In this document: in pieces, positions 33,651-45,108 of the stretch
How the letters are laid out: each line of letters starts with the position of its first letter
Position numbering within the stretch: position 1 is the stretch's first letter
From: Lytechinus variegatus
Taxonomy: Eukaryota > Echinodermata > Echinoidea > Temnopleuroida > Toxopneustidae
Reading direction: 5' to 3'
DNA: 64,000 nucleotides
NCBI RefSeq assembly: GCF_018143015.1
Contig: NC_054750.1
Span: 1,965,501 to 2,029,500, forward strand
Translations under genes and position numbers: made by a program
The notes under the pieces: model-generated
What the model was told of the DNA's origin: nothing
Database searches by the model: none
What the model saw: only the letters and a program-made list of their open reading frames with translations

Positions 33651-34254
33651 TGACACCTCCCATATTGGCAAAAATATCAATTGACGTAATGTCGACGACC
33701 TGTTGTATTTAATTGTGTGATTTATATTTTCCTGACTAGTAACATTACTAGTTTACAATGCATTTTTCAGGCGTTCTTATACATTTACTCATGATATTTA
33801 GGAGAGATATAAATAACCAACTTTTTGGTCGAAACAAGCTTACCTCACCTATACTATGAAGCTGAAATGGCAAAGAACATTATAATTTGATGAAAACGAA
33901 GGAAAGCTTTAGAATTTATTTGTACCAAATAATGGCATAATACAATGCCGGTATAACTGTTTTGTCGGAAGTAAACAAAATCATGTCATAGACACATTTG
34001 CATTTCTTGCATTCTCACATATAACTTAAAGCATATCGTGCACCATTATGTAGAACACAACTGATGTATATAATAATGGTTAAAAAATACTATTTGGACT
34101 AAAAACAGTTGTACGTTACCAGTAGACAAAAATATATATATTATTTGGCCAAATGAGTAAATATGTTTAATAGACATTCTTTATATTGTGAGAATTAAAG
34201 CAAAAAAAGTAATGATAATATCTCCGTAGCTGTTAATAACGATCTCAGCGCTAC

Positions 34255-35741
34255 ACATGATTTGCCAATAGGCTCTCTCTAAATCTTGATAAAACAAATT
34301 GTATGTTATTTAGTAACTCTCTTACAAGTTTACCTGACAATATTTTATTGAATGATGTCCAGATCAGTATGGTAAAATCAACTAAGTTCTTGGGACTTTT
34401 TATTGATGACAAAATGACCTGGAAAATTCATACAAACCACATTTGCTCAATTTTATCTAGAAATACTGGTATAATGTATAAACTTAAATCAATGTTTCCA
34501 CTCAATATTATGCAAATGTTATATTCCACTTTATTACTTCCGTATTTAAACTATAGTATTCTTGCCTGGGGAAATTCTAGTAAGCCTCAACTTGATAAAA
34601 TTTTGGTTATTCAAAAGAGAGCAATTCGTATAATCTCCAATGCCAATATACGGGCTGATACAGGTCCTCTCTTTTTAGAAAAGGGTGTTTTAAGAGTTTC
34701 TGATATTTTCTTTCTGCAGTTGGGTTCTTTTATGTTTCAACTGAATAATAATGACTTGCCTCCGGCACTTAATTATATGTTCATAAAAAACAACCAGTTG
34801 CATGACTATCCAACACGCCAAGCATTTTCATTTCATCTTCCAAAAACCAGAACAAAATTTGCCCACAATACTATTATTTATTCAGGTCCCAAATATTGGA
34901 ATTCACTCAATATCGATATAAAAAGATCTGTTAGCTTAACTGCATTTAAAAGAAAATTGAAAACGTCTCTTTTGAGAAAAGATTACTCCTCGTAGAACCC
35001 AACTGTAAGCTTTAAATACACAATATATATTTATCAATTTGTACTCAATTGCGTATTACTTTTAAAACGGTCAGAAAGTGGATTGAGCACCTGGTAGCCA
35101 GGGAAACTCTTTAAAACCACATACCTCTTCTAAGTTTTGCTTCGGTCCTTTGATACTTTTTCTCTCCTAGCAACTATCAAGTTTTTTTTTCTTTTCCTCG
35201 TCTGCCAGGTGCTCTATCCCCTCACTATGTCCGTATGTTTACCATTGTAATGAATTACACGTATTCATATTTACAGCTGCAGATACCCTTACAAAGGACC
35301 CGTCTACTATTTCACTGGCATACGATCAATTCTGTCAAAATATTTTACGTCATGCTTAAACGACGCAATCATGAACAGCAATATAATAGACGGGTCTTCT
35401 TTCCTTCTTTCTTTCTTGTCTTGTTTTGTCCTCCTTGTCTTGTCTAGTAACCTGTGTGCCCCTGTTCTTTGTAACGTTCTCTGTTTTCGTCCTTGTCCAG
35501 TTTCTGTAACTTTCTCCGAGCTCAGCTCTATTTTTTCTATAATTATTTGTAGCTATCAATGATTACACATAAATTATTTGTTAAGGGCCTATCCACAACA
35601 AGCTTTTGCTTTACTTTAGGTCCATCCACTTAGAATCTGCTTTTATATTGTAATTATGCATACTATTTCGGAATGAGTTGTGTGTTTTTCTTTGTATTTT
35701 TATTGATTTGTGGAAAATAAATGAAATGAAATGAAATGAAA
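34255..35741 (+). mobile_element. 5'-truncated LINE with reverse transcriptase C-terminus
   Basis: The open part from about 34258 to 34995 reads FANRLSLNLDKTNCMLF, KFLGLFIDDKMTWKIHTNHI, LPYLNYSILAWGN, QKRAIRIIS and ends LKTSLLRKDYSS before a stop. This is the thumb and C-terminal region of a non-LTR reverse transcriptase of the CR1/L2/jockey type; the catalytic YADD part is absent. The 3' UTR carries a GCACCTGGTAGCC...GCCAGGTGC dyad and the end is a short GAAAT tandem (35717-35741), as in CR1/L2-like tails. It is inserted in the first copy of the tandem flank segment. Confidence 0.85.
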
Positions 35742-36262
35742 GTTACCTATATACTCTAGCTAAAAGATATTTACATCATCTTATATTAAGCCTTTTTTAT
35801 TTATTATTGCCCCCACAGGGTGGATAATGACGTTATTAGGTGCAATTATGAGTTTATAATGCATTTCCAGCTGTTCTTATACATTTAGTCCTACTTAATA
35901 TGAGAAATATAAATAACTGTCCTCTTGGTATAACGATTTTTCATTCTATACTATGAAACTGAAATGGCAATAAACATTGTTGTCGAAGTCATCCGTTATG
36001 AAAGTATAATACAAAGGCTTTTCAATCTTAATTTGAAGACGATAGAGGCAAGCTTTGAAATTTATTTTTGACAAAAATTGACATAATACAATGTTGGTAA
36101 AAACCGATGTATTGTCTGAAGGAAACGAAACCAGATTGGACACTTTCGCACTTTTTGACTCTGTTAAAAAAAATGAAAACATATTATGCACCATTATGCA
36201 GAACACGATTGATGTATATTATCGTTGTAAAAATACTCTTTGGACTAAAATGTAGCGACCGA

Positions 36263-37730
36263 ACTAATTTCTTTAAATTAACAGTTTGATTTGTCACTTT
36301 TTGATCATAATACGACCGTTTCGGGTGTGGTGAAATTACGTGACAAACCGCGATACTACATTACTTTTTGGTCACGTGGGTCTGGTATGATTCCACCGAG
36401 AAAAATAGTCCTTCCTTTTTTTTCTGTCATAATCTTATATTGTTATACTGTCGTCGAAAACATATCAAACAATTCAAATATACACTCATTATTAAGTTTT
36501 GTATTCACAAGTATAGTATATTTCGATGTAGTACAATATGACGTCATAAATTATAATGCGGAGCTATATCAGGCAAGTCTTTGTAGCTGGGTAGCAACCT
36601 TATCCCGAGAAAATTAAACGAAGTCGTCAAGACTCCTCGTAGTTTTTGAAAGCGGGAAGGCATACCGTTTCATATTCGGATGTGTGTTTGTAATTAATTT
36701 TTCATCAGGTATTTTAAATAAATTAATCAGATATTTCACTTTGCTTGCAATTATAGCATAGGTCTTTTTTTATTGAAAATATCTTGTCTTTAGGGTAAAT
36801 GTTTAATAGTTGGCTAGAGCAGTGTTAAAAATACACCGCTTTTCCTTTTTAAGGTATTATCTTTTTGCATCTAAATTATAACTTTGACATGTTGATTATA
36901 TATATTGCAAAAACAAACTGCTTAGTATTTCAAGCGGCTCAATTTATTTTAAATGATAGTATTTAATCATATTGCATTTATTGAATGTTATGTCGTATTT
37001 ACTAAACGATCGAAAGAACGTGTATAAACGTAGTCTTTTCTTATATTTGTATACCATTTAGTTTATAAATGTACAGCTAGTCTGCAGTGTATCTCATTTC
37101 TTTTCGATAATTGATTATTTTTTCTCTTTTTTTGGAAGTAATAAATTCTAATATTGTGTGATACATGGTACATGTACATGATTATAATCTATTTTTTTTA
37201 CCATAGCCGCTGAGGCCGTTCTTTTCTGGCTGCTGGCCATAGGCACAGCCGAGCAGGTGATGCACATGTAACTTTTTCCTTGGAAATTAATAAACTAGGG
37301 GGAGTTATTGTAGTGATTTATTACCTGAAAATATTATAGTCCTAGTCAAATACAATTTCATATAGATTTTTATGACATTATGAAAGTGCATTTCTTGCAC
37401 AGAATTCTGAGTATTAATAATGATGGAAATTGATATTGATTTGTATTATCTTATAATCACAATGTTTTCTTTGATCTTCTGTAAGATGCAGGGGTTTCGG
37501 TTTCTGTTTATTGTCAAGAATAAACGGTATATGCACAACTTTGTTACCGCCTGATCTGCGCCCTCTGTTGTTCTTTTCTTTCCCCCTTGGTGTGAATAAA
37601 TGAGTGTGGTATAACTGGCTCTCCACCCAAAAAAAATAAAATATATCGATTGTAGGCGATATGTATATATATATATATGTGTGTATATATATATATATGT
37701 ATGTATACATGAATATATATTGTGTATGTA
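36263..37730. other. unique sequence with a candidate signal-peptide frame
   Basis: An ATG at 36387 opens MIPPRKIVLPFFSVIILYC, with basic start and hydrophobic core, and at 36510 meets GTATAG in phase 1. This could be the missing first exon of gene C. The donor is weak and there is no other support. The rest is AT-rich, with a TA/TG microsatellite at 37655-37710. Confidence 0.25.
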
Positions 37731-38960
37731 TGGGTGTCTGTATGCATATGCTAGACAATCATTTCTCTTAAGCAGTATTTGAAGGAAAAATTAGATAGTA
37801 TTTGGCAATATGAATAAATATGTTTGATACCCTGTCTTTACCATGTAAGAATTAATAGAAAAGAATTAATAAAAATGCATACATAACTTTTACATGTATA
37901 TGCCATATTCTCCCTATGATGTAACTAAAAAAACATTTACGTTTCCTTCGATTAAAACTTTTCTTAATTATTACCTTCATATGTTAGGTGATAATGCAAT
38001 TATGAGTTTACAGCACATTTTTTAGGTGTTCTTGTACATTAAGTAATATACTGGTTTATAGGAGACACATAAATAACTGTCCTCTTGGTATAAACGATTT
38101 TTTAAATTATATACTATGAAAGTGAAATGGCAATAAACATTGTTGTCGAGGTCATCCGTTATGAAAGTATATTACAAAGACTTTCAATTTTAATTTGATG
38201 ACGATGAATGGTAAACTTTCGAATTCATTTTTAACAAAAATTGACAAAATACAATGTTGGTAAAAACCGATGTATTGTCTGAAGGAAACGAAACCAAGTT
38301 GGACAGTTTCGCGCTTTTTACTGTGGTAAATAAATGAAAATATATTATGCACCATAACTCAGAACACAATTGATGTATATTATAGTGGTAAAACGTTGCT
38401 ATTTGGGCTTAAAAAAAAACAAGTGCACACCTTATAATGCATATAGCATTTCCATTTATTTGAAAATAGGATATAAAAGAGCATTGTTGATTAAAAGCCA
38501 CGGTACCTCCACTTTTTTTAAGGATGTTTTATTATATTCTCTCAAATCAAAATACACAATCACATTCTATAAACAATTTGTACAAACTATTTGAAACATA
38601 ATTATAAATTATGTTTCAAATTATGTTTCCACTAAAATAACATAATCGATGGTATGGTACGTTACCAGAAGAGGATATATATACGTAACAATATTTACCT
38701 ATCCATGCTAGAAAACCATTTTTGCTAAACAGTATTTGAACAAAACATAGATAGTATTTGGAAATATTAGTATATATGTTGTTAGCCTTTCTTCACTTGG
38801 TGAAAATTAAATGAAAATAATGATAATGAAAAATGCATTCATAGCTCTTAATACGCCATATTCTCAAGGTTTCAAATAGCATTTTTCTATGACACTAATC
38901 TGTCATATTCCTCTCGCAAAAAGATATTTATACCATCTTGAATTAAATGTTTTGCAACGA

Positions 38961-39638
38961 TAAAATTACAGTTTAATTTAGCGAGAGCACAGAACTTGCG
39001 GTTTTTCTCTATGAATTCTGTCATCAGGGGCCTGAGAGCAACTTTTGAAGAGAGGGGTGCTGGTTTGAGGAAAAATGACAAAAAAAAGGATTTCGTTTAA
39101 AAACGATTTTTTTTTTTTTTTTTTGGTCATACAAAAAATCGAAGGAAGAAACAGAAAATGGTTTTCGTTTCAACTTTATTTTCTTCCTTCCCAGAACTAA
39201 AGTTATTTTTTAACGCAACCACCAGTCAAGACATTACCAACATGTCAACAAAATAACGGGAGTAATTCCTGGGTCCAATCTTACAAAGAGTTAAGACTGA
39301 TCCGATCAACCTCAACTATGGGAAGCCAGCAACGCTTACATTTAAAATGCATGTTTATTCAATAAGTTTTCGAGATGATGAAGCATACTCATACATTCAT
39401 TGTCGTCTTGATAATTCAGTGTGTTCCTCTTTGTTTACAAAGAACATTGTGCAAATTTGTTTGTGGAAAGATTATGGCAACGTTGGCTTTCCATACTAGT
39501 TGAGGTTGATTGGGGAGGGGTGCTTCAACCCCAGTATCCCCGCTTCCTGGGGCCATGTCTCGGATCCGAGTCGGATCTGCTTCATATTGAGCCAGGTGCA
39601 GTAAATGGGCGAGTCAGGGGGCCTCAGCCCCCCCCCTC

Positions 39639-39640
<2 letters not shown>
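38961..39640. other. intergenic DNA
   Basis: No gene is recognisable. There is a T run at 39107-39124. A GC-richer patch at 39500-39625 (AGGTTGATTGGGGAGG, GGGGCCATGTCTCGGATCC) next to the TA repeat looks like part of an unidentified repeat. Confidence 0.4.
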
Positions 39641-39697
<57 letters not shown>

Positions 39698-39719
39698 TAT
39701 ATATATACATATATATATG
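39641..39719. repeat. (TA)n microsatellite
   Basis: About 70 bases of TA dinucleotides following a C-rich run, with one short CAG interruption. Confidence 0.95.
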
Positions 39720-40439
39720 TGATAAAATAAAATTATGATTAAAAAATAAGAATAAAAGATAAATAATTAACTAAAAGAAATGAGTGAAAATATTTTTTTT
39801 TTAAATTACAACTGATATTACAAAAAAAAAGCTCAATAAGGTGGGTGATAGTAAACACATATTACAGTGACTAAATTGTATGAGCAAATTATGCATTATT
39901 CCATGATAGGAAACATAATTGAAAGAGATTGATGACGAGAGAGACGAATTTGGAATAAGAAGATTGAAGTAGACGTGGTAGACAGAGAGCAAGAGAGGGG
40001 GAGAGAATGGTAAGAGTGACAGTGAAAAGAGCCCCAAAAGACCTTTAATGAACATCAACATTTATTAACATGATATATACTACGTAAATCACCTTCCTAT
40101 ATGAGAAAAAAATATTATATATATTGCAGTGGCCTTTCATGATCAGACTTTTGTACCTCGGTTGGCGATTATAATGAATACATTTGCCGGCATAAGGAAA
40201 TCCCGTAATGCATAATTGCATCAATGGTGCCTGTATTTTGAAACAAATCTTGACTAAATGATTTAAGAAAGTAAAGATCTACCTGGTACGGGTATCTTGC
40301 CAAGCCTCTTGAAAAACGTTGTCCCAACGCAGCTGGCTGTATCACATTTATGAAACGATCTTGGATATAATACACCATGAAGACAGTCTACATACAGAAG
40401 GAGTGGCAGTACCGAGAGAGCTTTAGTGTGTTTTAAGGA
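39720..40439. other. AT-rich intergenic DNA
   Basis: No gene is recognised. Short antisense frames (39801-40061, 40169-40378) show no family motif. Confidence 0.4.
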
Positions 40440-40685
40440 TGGCAATCTCGTGATGACCGTTTGTAAAGCTTGATGTCACTGGACATGTCTTATCCTTTTT
40501 ACACCTTATGTCCAATATAATTTGATCCCATCACTTTAAGAAGTACGTGGTGCTATTTCTCTGTTTATAGAGTGTATTGAGCTGACAGGCGTCTTATCTC
40601 ATTTGACAAGTATAGCACTGAAAAGGCGTTGAAGCGGTGTCAACTCACACCATAGTGGTATATACGGTGTCCTGCAAGGATGAGT
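40440..40685 (+). mobile_element. LINE relic (reverse transcriptase fragment)
   Basis: TCTTATCTCATTTGACAAGT and, at about 40650-40683, the codons for SGIYGVLQG recall the SYLT...YGVPQGS region before the catalytic motif of non-LTR reverse transcriptases. The related stretch at 58497-58600 keeps the same layout plus the following YADD. Upstream, ATGTC(C)AATATAATTTGATC matches 55560-55590. Degraded. Confidence 0.45.
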
Positions 40686-40689
40686 AACT

Positions 40690-41385
40690 TCCAAAGTTAT
40701 GTTGGCATTCAACAAATACATCCAACATGTTGACTGACCAAAAATAACCTTTGACCTTGACCCTGTGACATGAAACCCAGGCAGGATGTTTAGTAATACT
40801 TCGTCACCCTTATGTTCAAGTTTCATGAATTAGGTTTATATACTTTCTAAGAAATGACTACATTTAAAAAAAATAACTTTAGGTTAAAATTTCGATTCCC
40901 GCCAGAATGGAATTTCAGTTCAATGATTCTAAATCACGTTTGACCTTGGTCACGTGATCTGGAACTTAATTCAATTAAATTTAATTATTTTCTCTTTCAA
41001 TCCTTTTACATTTACAATGATAGTTTAATATACATATTTACAAGATATAACATTTAAGTCAGTTCTATGATACAATAATACTATGAAATCAAAAGAGGAG
41101 ACCAACTAAAAAGCAGAGCTTTGTAGGGTGAAGGCCCCCTTTCATAAGTATATTTTATGAATAAAAAATAACCAAAACAAAAAAAATAAAATACAAAATG
41201 AATTAATTAATCAATTAATAAAAAAGAAAGGATGTTTAGGAATTCTTGAGCACTTTTTGGCCAAGTTTCATTAACTAAGTCAATATACTTTCTAAGATAT
41301 AATGAGATTTCAAAAACTTAAACTTCGGTTAAGATTTCAATGTTGACGACGTCACCGCCGCCGTCGAAAAAGCGGCGCCTGCGTT
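40690..41385 (+). repeat. second copy of the GACCTT-type repeat, with insertion
   Basis: Carries CCTTTGACCTTGACC, CAGGCAGGATGTTTAGTAAT, TTTCATGAATTAGGT, ATACTTTCTAAG and the terminal GTCGAAAAAGCGGCGCC, as in 4900-5465. It is interrupted at about 40972-41231. It lies just upstream of gene C's first visible exon. Confidence 0.75.
40972..41231 (-). mobile_element. LINE 3' end inserted in the GACCTT repeat
   Basis: Read on the minus strand it ends AAAGGATTGAAAGAGAAAAT and then AATTAAATTTAATTGAATTA, a plausible LINE 3' UTR with an AATTG-type tail. The host repeat resumes on both sides (GATCTGGAACT / GGATGTTTAGGAATTC). Confidence 0.5.
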
Positions 41386-41488
41386 CAGTGACATCCACAG
41401 GTATCCGTAGGTACGTAACTATAAACTAAATGGTCCTCTAATAATCAACAGGGTGGGGACCGCATAAATGCACATCGACAAAATAAAG

Positions 41489-41809
41489 AAATAATATTCG
41501 CGAATGTTCAACGATTGTTTAATGGCTCCAACAGCGGCGAAGGAAGAGTGGATGTCTTGTACTGTGGATCGTGGATGACCGTTTGTGGGCAGTCGTGGGA
41601 TCTACGGGCTGCAAGGGTTGTATGTAGAATGCTCGGATTCGAAGGGGCCTTGGATGCGCCAAAAACTGCTAGGTATGGTCAAGGATCTGGTGATACGCTT
41701 TTTGCCCGTTGCTGGGGAACAGAGGAGAGCCTGGGAGACTGTTTTTACATTGGGATCCATTCTCTTTGTGGACATAAATGGGATGCATCCGCTGTGTGTT
41801 ATTCAGGAG
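41489..41809 (+). CDS. gene C exon: atypical first SRCR domain (321 bp)
   Basis: Open SRCR domain ending at donor GTAAGA, phase 1. It contains QRLFNGSNSGEGRVDVLY, CGSWMTVCGQSWDLRAARVVC, GQGSGDTLFARCWGTEES, DCFYIGIHSLCGHKWDAS and AVCYSGG. It has seven cysteines: the six of group A plus one in LYCGSW, where other domains have a tyrosine, aspartate or asparagine before GSW. MTVCGQ replaces GTVCDD. The best phase-matching acceptor (AAATAAAG before 41489) lacks a pyrimidine tract, so exon use is less certain than for the others. It is paralogous to the dead gene B exon at 27964. Confidence 0.75.
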
Positions 41810-41869
41810 GTAAGAAGTCGACGTTTATTTTTTATTCAATTTGTTGGAACGTAAGAGATGTCCCCATCC

Positions 41870-42395
41870 CGTATACATTTTAACGAAGTTGTCCCAACTA
41901 CAACGGAGACGGTAGATATGCGGTCGATTTTCAAAACACGAGATGCTACCATAGACACAGCGAAATTGCCGATATTGCACTTAGGTCTGAGCCTTAACTG
42001 TGATAAAACAGTGAGCATGTTATTTGAATCTCGCACAATGATAGGTAAATGTAATAGGTTGAACTTGAATAAAAAGTAAAGCAAGTACAATCAACAAAAT
42101 ATCTTGGTATATTATTAGATTCCAGTTTAAAGTTGAATCTGCATATCATGTAAATCACGTTCATCCGATATTTTAAAGATTGTACTGACCACCCTCTTAT
42201 TTTTCTAAAGATTTGATATTATGGTTATTTAGGAGAAAACCCATACAAGCATATTCTGCTTTTGTTATTCCCCTAAATGTACTTGTATATTTTCTTTGTA
42301 TTTTTGTTGTCTTTCTGTATTCATCTTTTAATGGATGTATTGTATTTGTACTTGCACCTGTAGTTTTTTACCAGTACTGGAAAATAAATAAATTA
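41870..42395 (+). mobile_element. LINE relic in gene C intron
   Basis: LSLNCDKTVSMLFESR at 41985-42030 and STKYLGILLDSSLKLNLHI at about 42088-42145 are the conserved post-YADD motifs of a non-LTR reverse transcriptase, in different frames. The 3' end is AT-rich and finishes in AAATAAATAAATTAAAAT. It is 5'-truncated and inactive. Confidence 0.7.
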
Positions 42396-42606
42396 AAATC
42401 GAATTGAAAAATGCAGTAATACCCAAGAAATAAAAACAATAACAAATTTTGTTTTGTGGTGCCCAAATCCAAGAGACCGTAGACATCTTTTGAATGCTGA
42501 TCTGATGTTCTTTTAAAGTGAAATAAGTTTAGTATCATCACATAAGATATGAAAAATTTGGCAGCTATTCTCCTTGTATAAGCAGTATTTTCGTATTTTC
42601 ACACAG

Positions 42607-42936
42607 CAAATCCATACCAATTACAAGTTCGCCTTACCGGTGGATCTGACGATGCTGAAGGCAGAGTAGAAGTACTGCATGACGGATCCTGGGGAACTGT
42701 ATGTGATGTGTGGTGGGATCTTAGAGACGCTAGGGTGGTTTGCATGATGCTTGGGTTTGATGGAGCCCTTGAGGCACCGGGATCTGCGAGGTTTGGCCAA
42801 GGTTCCGGTCGAGTTCTGCTGATGTACGTCAACTGTGAAGGAACCGAAAACAACCTAGCAGACTGTGCACATGCTGGGATTGCACATTACTCATGTATGC
42901 ATTCGAGGGATGCAGGAGCCGTATGTTACTCAGGAG
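42607..42936 (+). CDS. gene C exon: SRCR domain 2 (330 bp)
   Basis: Single-exon SRCR domain with acceptor TCGTATTTTCACACAG, donor GTAGAT and phases 1-1. It contains LQVRLTGGSDDAEGRVEV, SWGTVCDVWWDLRDARVVC, GQGSGRVLLMYVNCEGTENN, DCAHAGIAHYSCMHSRDAG and AVCYSGG. All six cysteines are present. It is the orthologue-like partner of gene A domain 1 and gene B 30098. The preceding 150 bases of intron are also similar among the three. Confidence 0.93.
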
Positions 42937-43117
42937 GTAGATCTTTACTTGCGATCTTTTTTTAACTATTGAAATTGTACTCGCAAAATAGCTAATCGCG
43001 AGCATTCCTGTAATGCCTTTATTGTTGAGATATAAATATATCAGCATATCACTGAATTTCACTATCTGTTTCTCTTATCTGTTCACCCAATTCTACATTT
43101 TATTCAAATTGCAATAG

Positions 43118-43438
43118 AACCATTCAGCATTCAACTAATCAATGGCGCCAACGACTTGGAGGGCAGGGTGAAGATTCTGTACAAAGGAAGAATGGGAAGT
43201 ATATGTGATGATGACTGGGATATTCGAGATGCAAGAGTGGTTTGTAATATGCTTGGATTTGACGGGGCATTAGCCGCACCAGGAGAAGCTATCTTTGGGG
43301 CCGGAAGTGGCGAAATCTTGTTTGACGACGTTAACTGCAAAGGGACGGAGGAAACCCTTGCTGACTGCTTCCATCGAGGACTTGGAGTCAACACCTGCAA
43401 CCATGGCAGTAATGCTGGTGTTGTTTGCTTTACAAGAG
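43118..43438 (+). CDS. gene C exon: SRCR domain 3 (321 bp)
   Basis: Single-exon SRCR domain; the acceptor is ATTCAAATTGCAATAG, the donor GTAATT, phases 1-1, and only 181 bp of intron lies before it. It contains FSIQLINGANDLEGRVKI, MGSICDDDWDIRDARVVC, GAGSGEILFDDVNCKGTEET, DCFHRGLGVNTCNHGSNAG and VVCFTRG. The usual GSWGT is GRMGS here, so the highly conserved tryptophan of the SRCR core is replaced by methionine. It pairs with gene A domain 2. Confidence 0.92.
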
Positions 43439-44096
43439 GTAATTATTTCCAATCAATCATAATTCCCTCGAAGCATCGATAAAGTTTAAAAATGGTTGCT
43501 TCGATGAGTTGTGTAGAATCCCTAATGTCAAGTAAGCTTGGTATTTTTTTTTATTTTGAGGTATTATTTTTGTATACATACACTACAGATTTGAAACAAA
43601 TATTCTTCAATATATTAAGATTCGAGTATGTAAGCGTGGGTACAGCTTACAATTCCTGAGCAGTTACCAACATGATACCCGAAAAGCTATACACTGTTAT
43701 AAAATTCATTTGTCGAAAAAATAGAGATAAAAGGGTCTTCTGTAGAGTCTCGAGACATATAAACTTGAACAGTCCTAAATAAAGAAATGCAAAATGATTG
43801 TACATTTTTTGTGTAAAATCTTTCTGTTTTGATAATGTAGATTATCTTTAATAGCCAAACCGGATGGAGAAATGGCCAAACAGGATGGTACGAGAATGAC
43901 CACAGAACCAAGGAATGATTTCAAGGTGTGACACCACTTGACAATGAAATAAAACAAAATGTCTATGTTTGTCATTATTGTCTATTAATGTCGTAGGCCT
44001 AAGATTGAAAGGTGAGAGTCAAGTCAGAGCTAAAATATGCATTATGCATTATGTATGCATTAAAATACCCAGTCACATGTATTGTTTTCACTTTAG
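43439..44096. other. gene C intron
   Basis: AT-rich, no coding recognised. A short tandem GCATTATGCATTATGTATGC lies at 44039-44060. Confidence 0.6.
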
Positions 44097-44429
44097 ATCA
44101 GTCATCTCCCTTCCAATTAAGGCTGACCGGTGGAGGAAGTAATGTTGAAGGCACAGTAAACGTTATGCATAATGGATCCTGGGGAACTGTATGCGACTTA
44201 AATTGGGATCTGCGTGACGCCCTGGTGGTTTGTAGGATGCTAGGGTTTGATGGAGCCTTGGGGGCACCAGGAGCTGCTAGGTTTGGTCAAGGATTTGGGA
44301 GAGTTCTTCTTAACTGGGTCGAATGTGATGGATCAGAAGACAATCTTGCGGACTGCTCGCAACCAGGAGTTGGGGATTATACTTACTGTGGTCATGATAA
44401 AGATGCAGGAGTCGTGTGTTTCATTGAGG
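44097..44429 (+). CDS. gene C exon: SRCR domain 4 (333 bp)
   Basis: Single-exon SRCR domain with acceptor TGTTTTCACTTTAG, donor GTATGT and phases 1-1. It contains FQLRLTGGGSNVEGTVNV, SWGTVCDLNWDLRDALVVC, GQGFGRVLLNWVECDGSEDN, DCSQPGVGDYTYCGHDKDAG and VVCF. Six cysteines are present. The strongly conserved GRVE is GTVN here, as in gene B's 31183 domain where it is GIVE; the two also share VECDG(S/T)EDN and DCSQ and are probably the same ancestral domain. Confidence 0.92.
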
Positions 44430-44693
44430 GTATGTTTTAATTTTTACCTTGAAAACTTTCGCCCCATAATCAAAAGAACCAGAGATTATTTGAAATACGG
44501 AAATGTCCTTGCTTTCTATTTATGGCTAAATGTACATCTTTACAAAGGATACAAATATTTGGCAAAATAAAGACCTAAAATACATTTTTAGTAGTAGTCT
44601 AAACTTGAAAACCAACAGAACTACCACTTACCAATTTCCAAAATGGTCTAATAACTGGATGCGTCAGATTACTATTTCGCTTCTTTTTTTTAG

Positions 44694-45002
44694 TTCGACT
44701 TGCAGATGGAGCAAGTGAAAATGAAGGAAGGGTAGAGATTCTCCATGAAGGGTCCTGGGGAACTGTATGTGATGATTTATGGGATCTGGATGATGCTACC
44801 GTTGTGTGCAGACACTTAGGATTTGAGGGAGCTCTGGCTGCGTTACCCCAGGCTCACTTTGGTGAGGGTTCTGGTGATATCTTTTTGGATGGTGTTCAGT
44901 GCAATGGATCAGAAGTCAACCTGAAAGACTGTAATCACAGCGGAATGGGTATACATGATTGTGCACATAAAGAGGATGCCAGCGTCATATGCAAAAATAC
45001 AG
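44694..45002 (+). CDS. gene C exon: membrane-proximal SRCR domain 5 (309 bp)
   Basis: Single-exon SRCR domain with acceptor GCTTCTTTTTTTTAG, donor GTAACT and phases 1-1. It contains RLADGASENEGRVEI, SWGTVCDDLWDLDDATVVC, GEGSGDIFLDGVQCNGSEVN, DCNHSGMGIHDCAHKEDAS and VICKNTG. All six cysteines are present. Same length and place as gene A domain 5. The next splice acceptor downstream is either 45587 (short stop-bearing exon) or 46089 (membrane exon). Confidence 0.93.
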
Positions 45003-45108
45003 GTAACTTTTAATGAAATTGTGTCAATGCTCTCCCCAGAACACACCCACACACACACTCGCACACGCACACAACCACTATCTATTTATTCGTCCCATGA
45101 TTGATCGT

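Larger units (their letters stand above)
33745..38960. repeat. three tandem copies of a gene-flank segment
   Basis: The core, about 400 bp, is present at 33745-34125, 35848-36262 and 38002-38420. All three carry TTCTTATACATTTA-like starts, TATACTATGAA(G/A)(C/G)TGAAATGGCAA, AATACAATG(T/C)(T/C)GGTA, ATGCACCAT(T/A)A and ATTGATGTATAT. A second shared piece (AGTATTTG, GATAGTATTTGG) follows the core at about 34140 (weak), 37770 and 38735. Copy 1 is interrupted by a LINE (34255-35741), copy 2 by about 1.5 kb of unique sequence. It lies between genes B and C; no coding is seen. Confidence 0.7.

Noticed and set aside
37414-37758. Minus-strand Tyr/Ile-rich proteins
   Set aside because: Come from a TA/TG microsatellite.
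40169-40378. Minus-strand 69-codon frame
   Set aside because: Plausible composition but no motif, and no partner elsewhere in the window.
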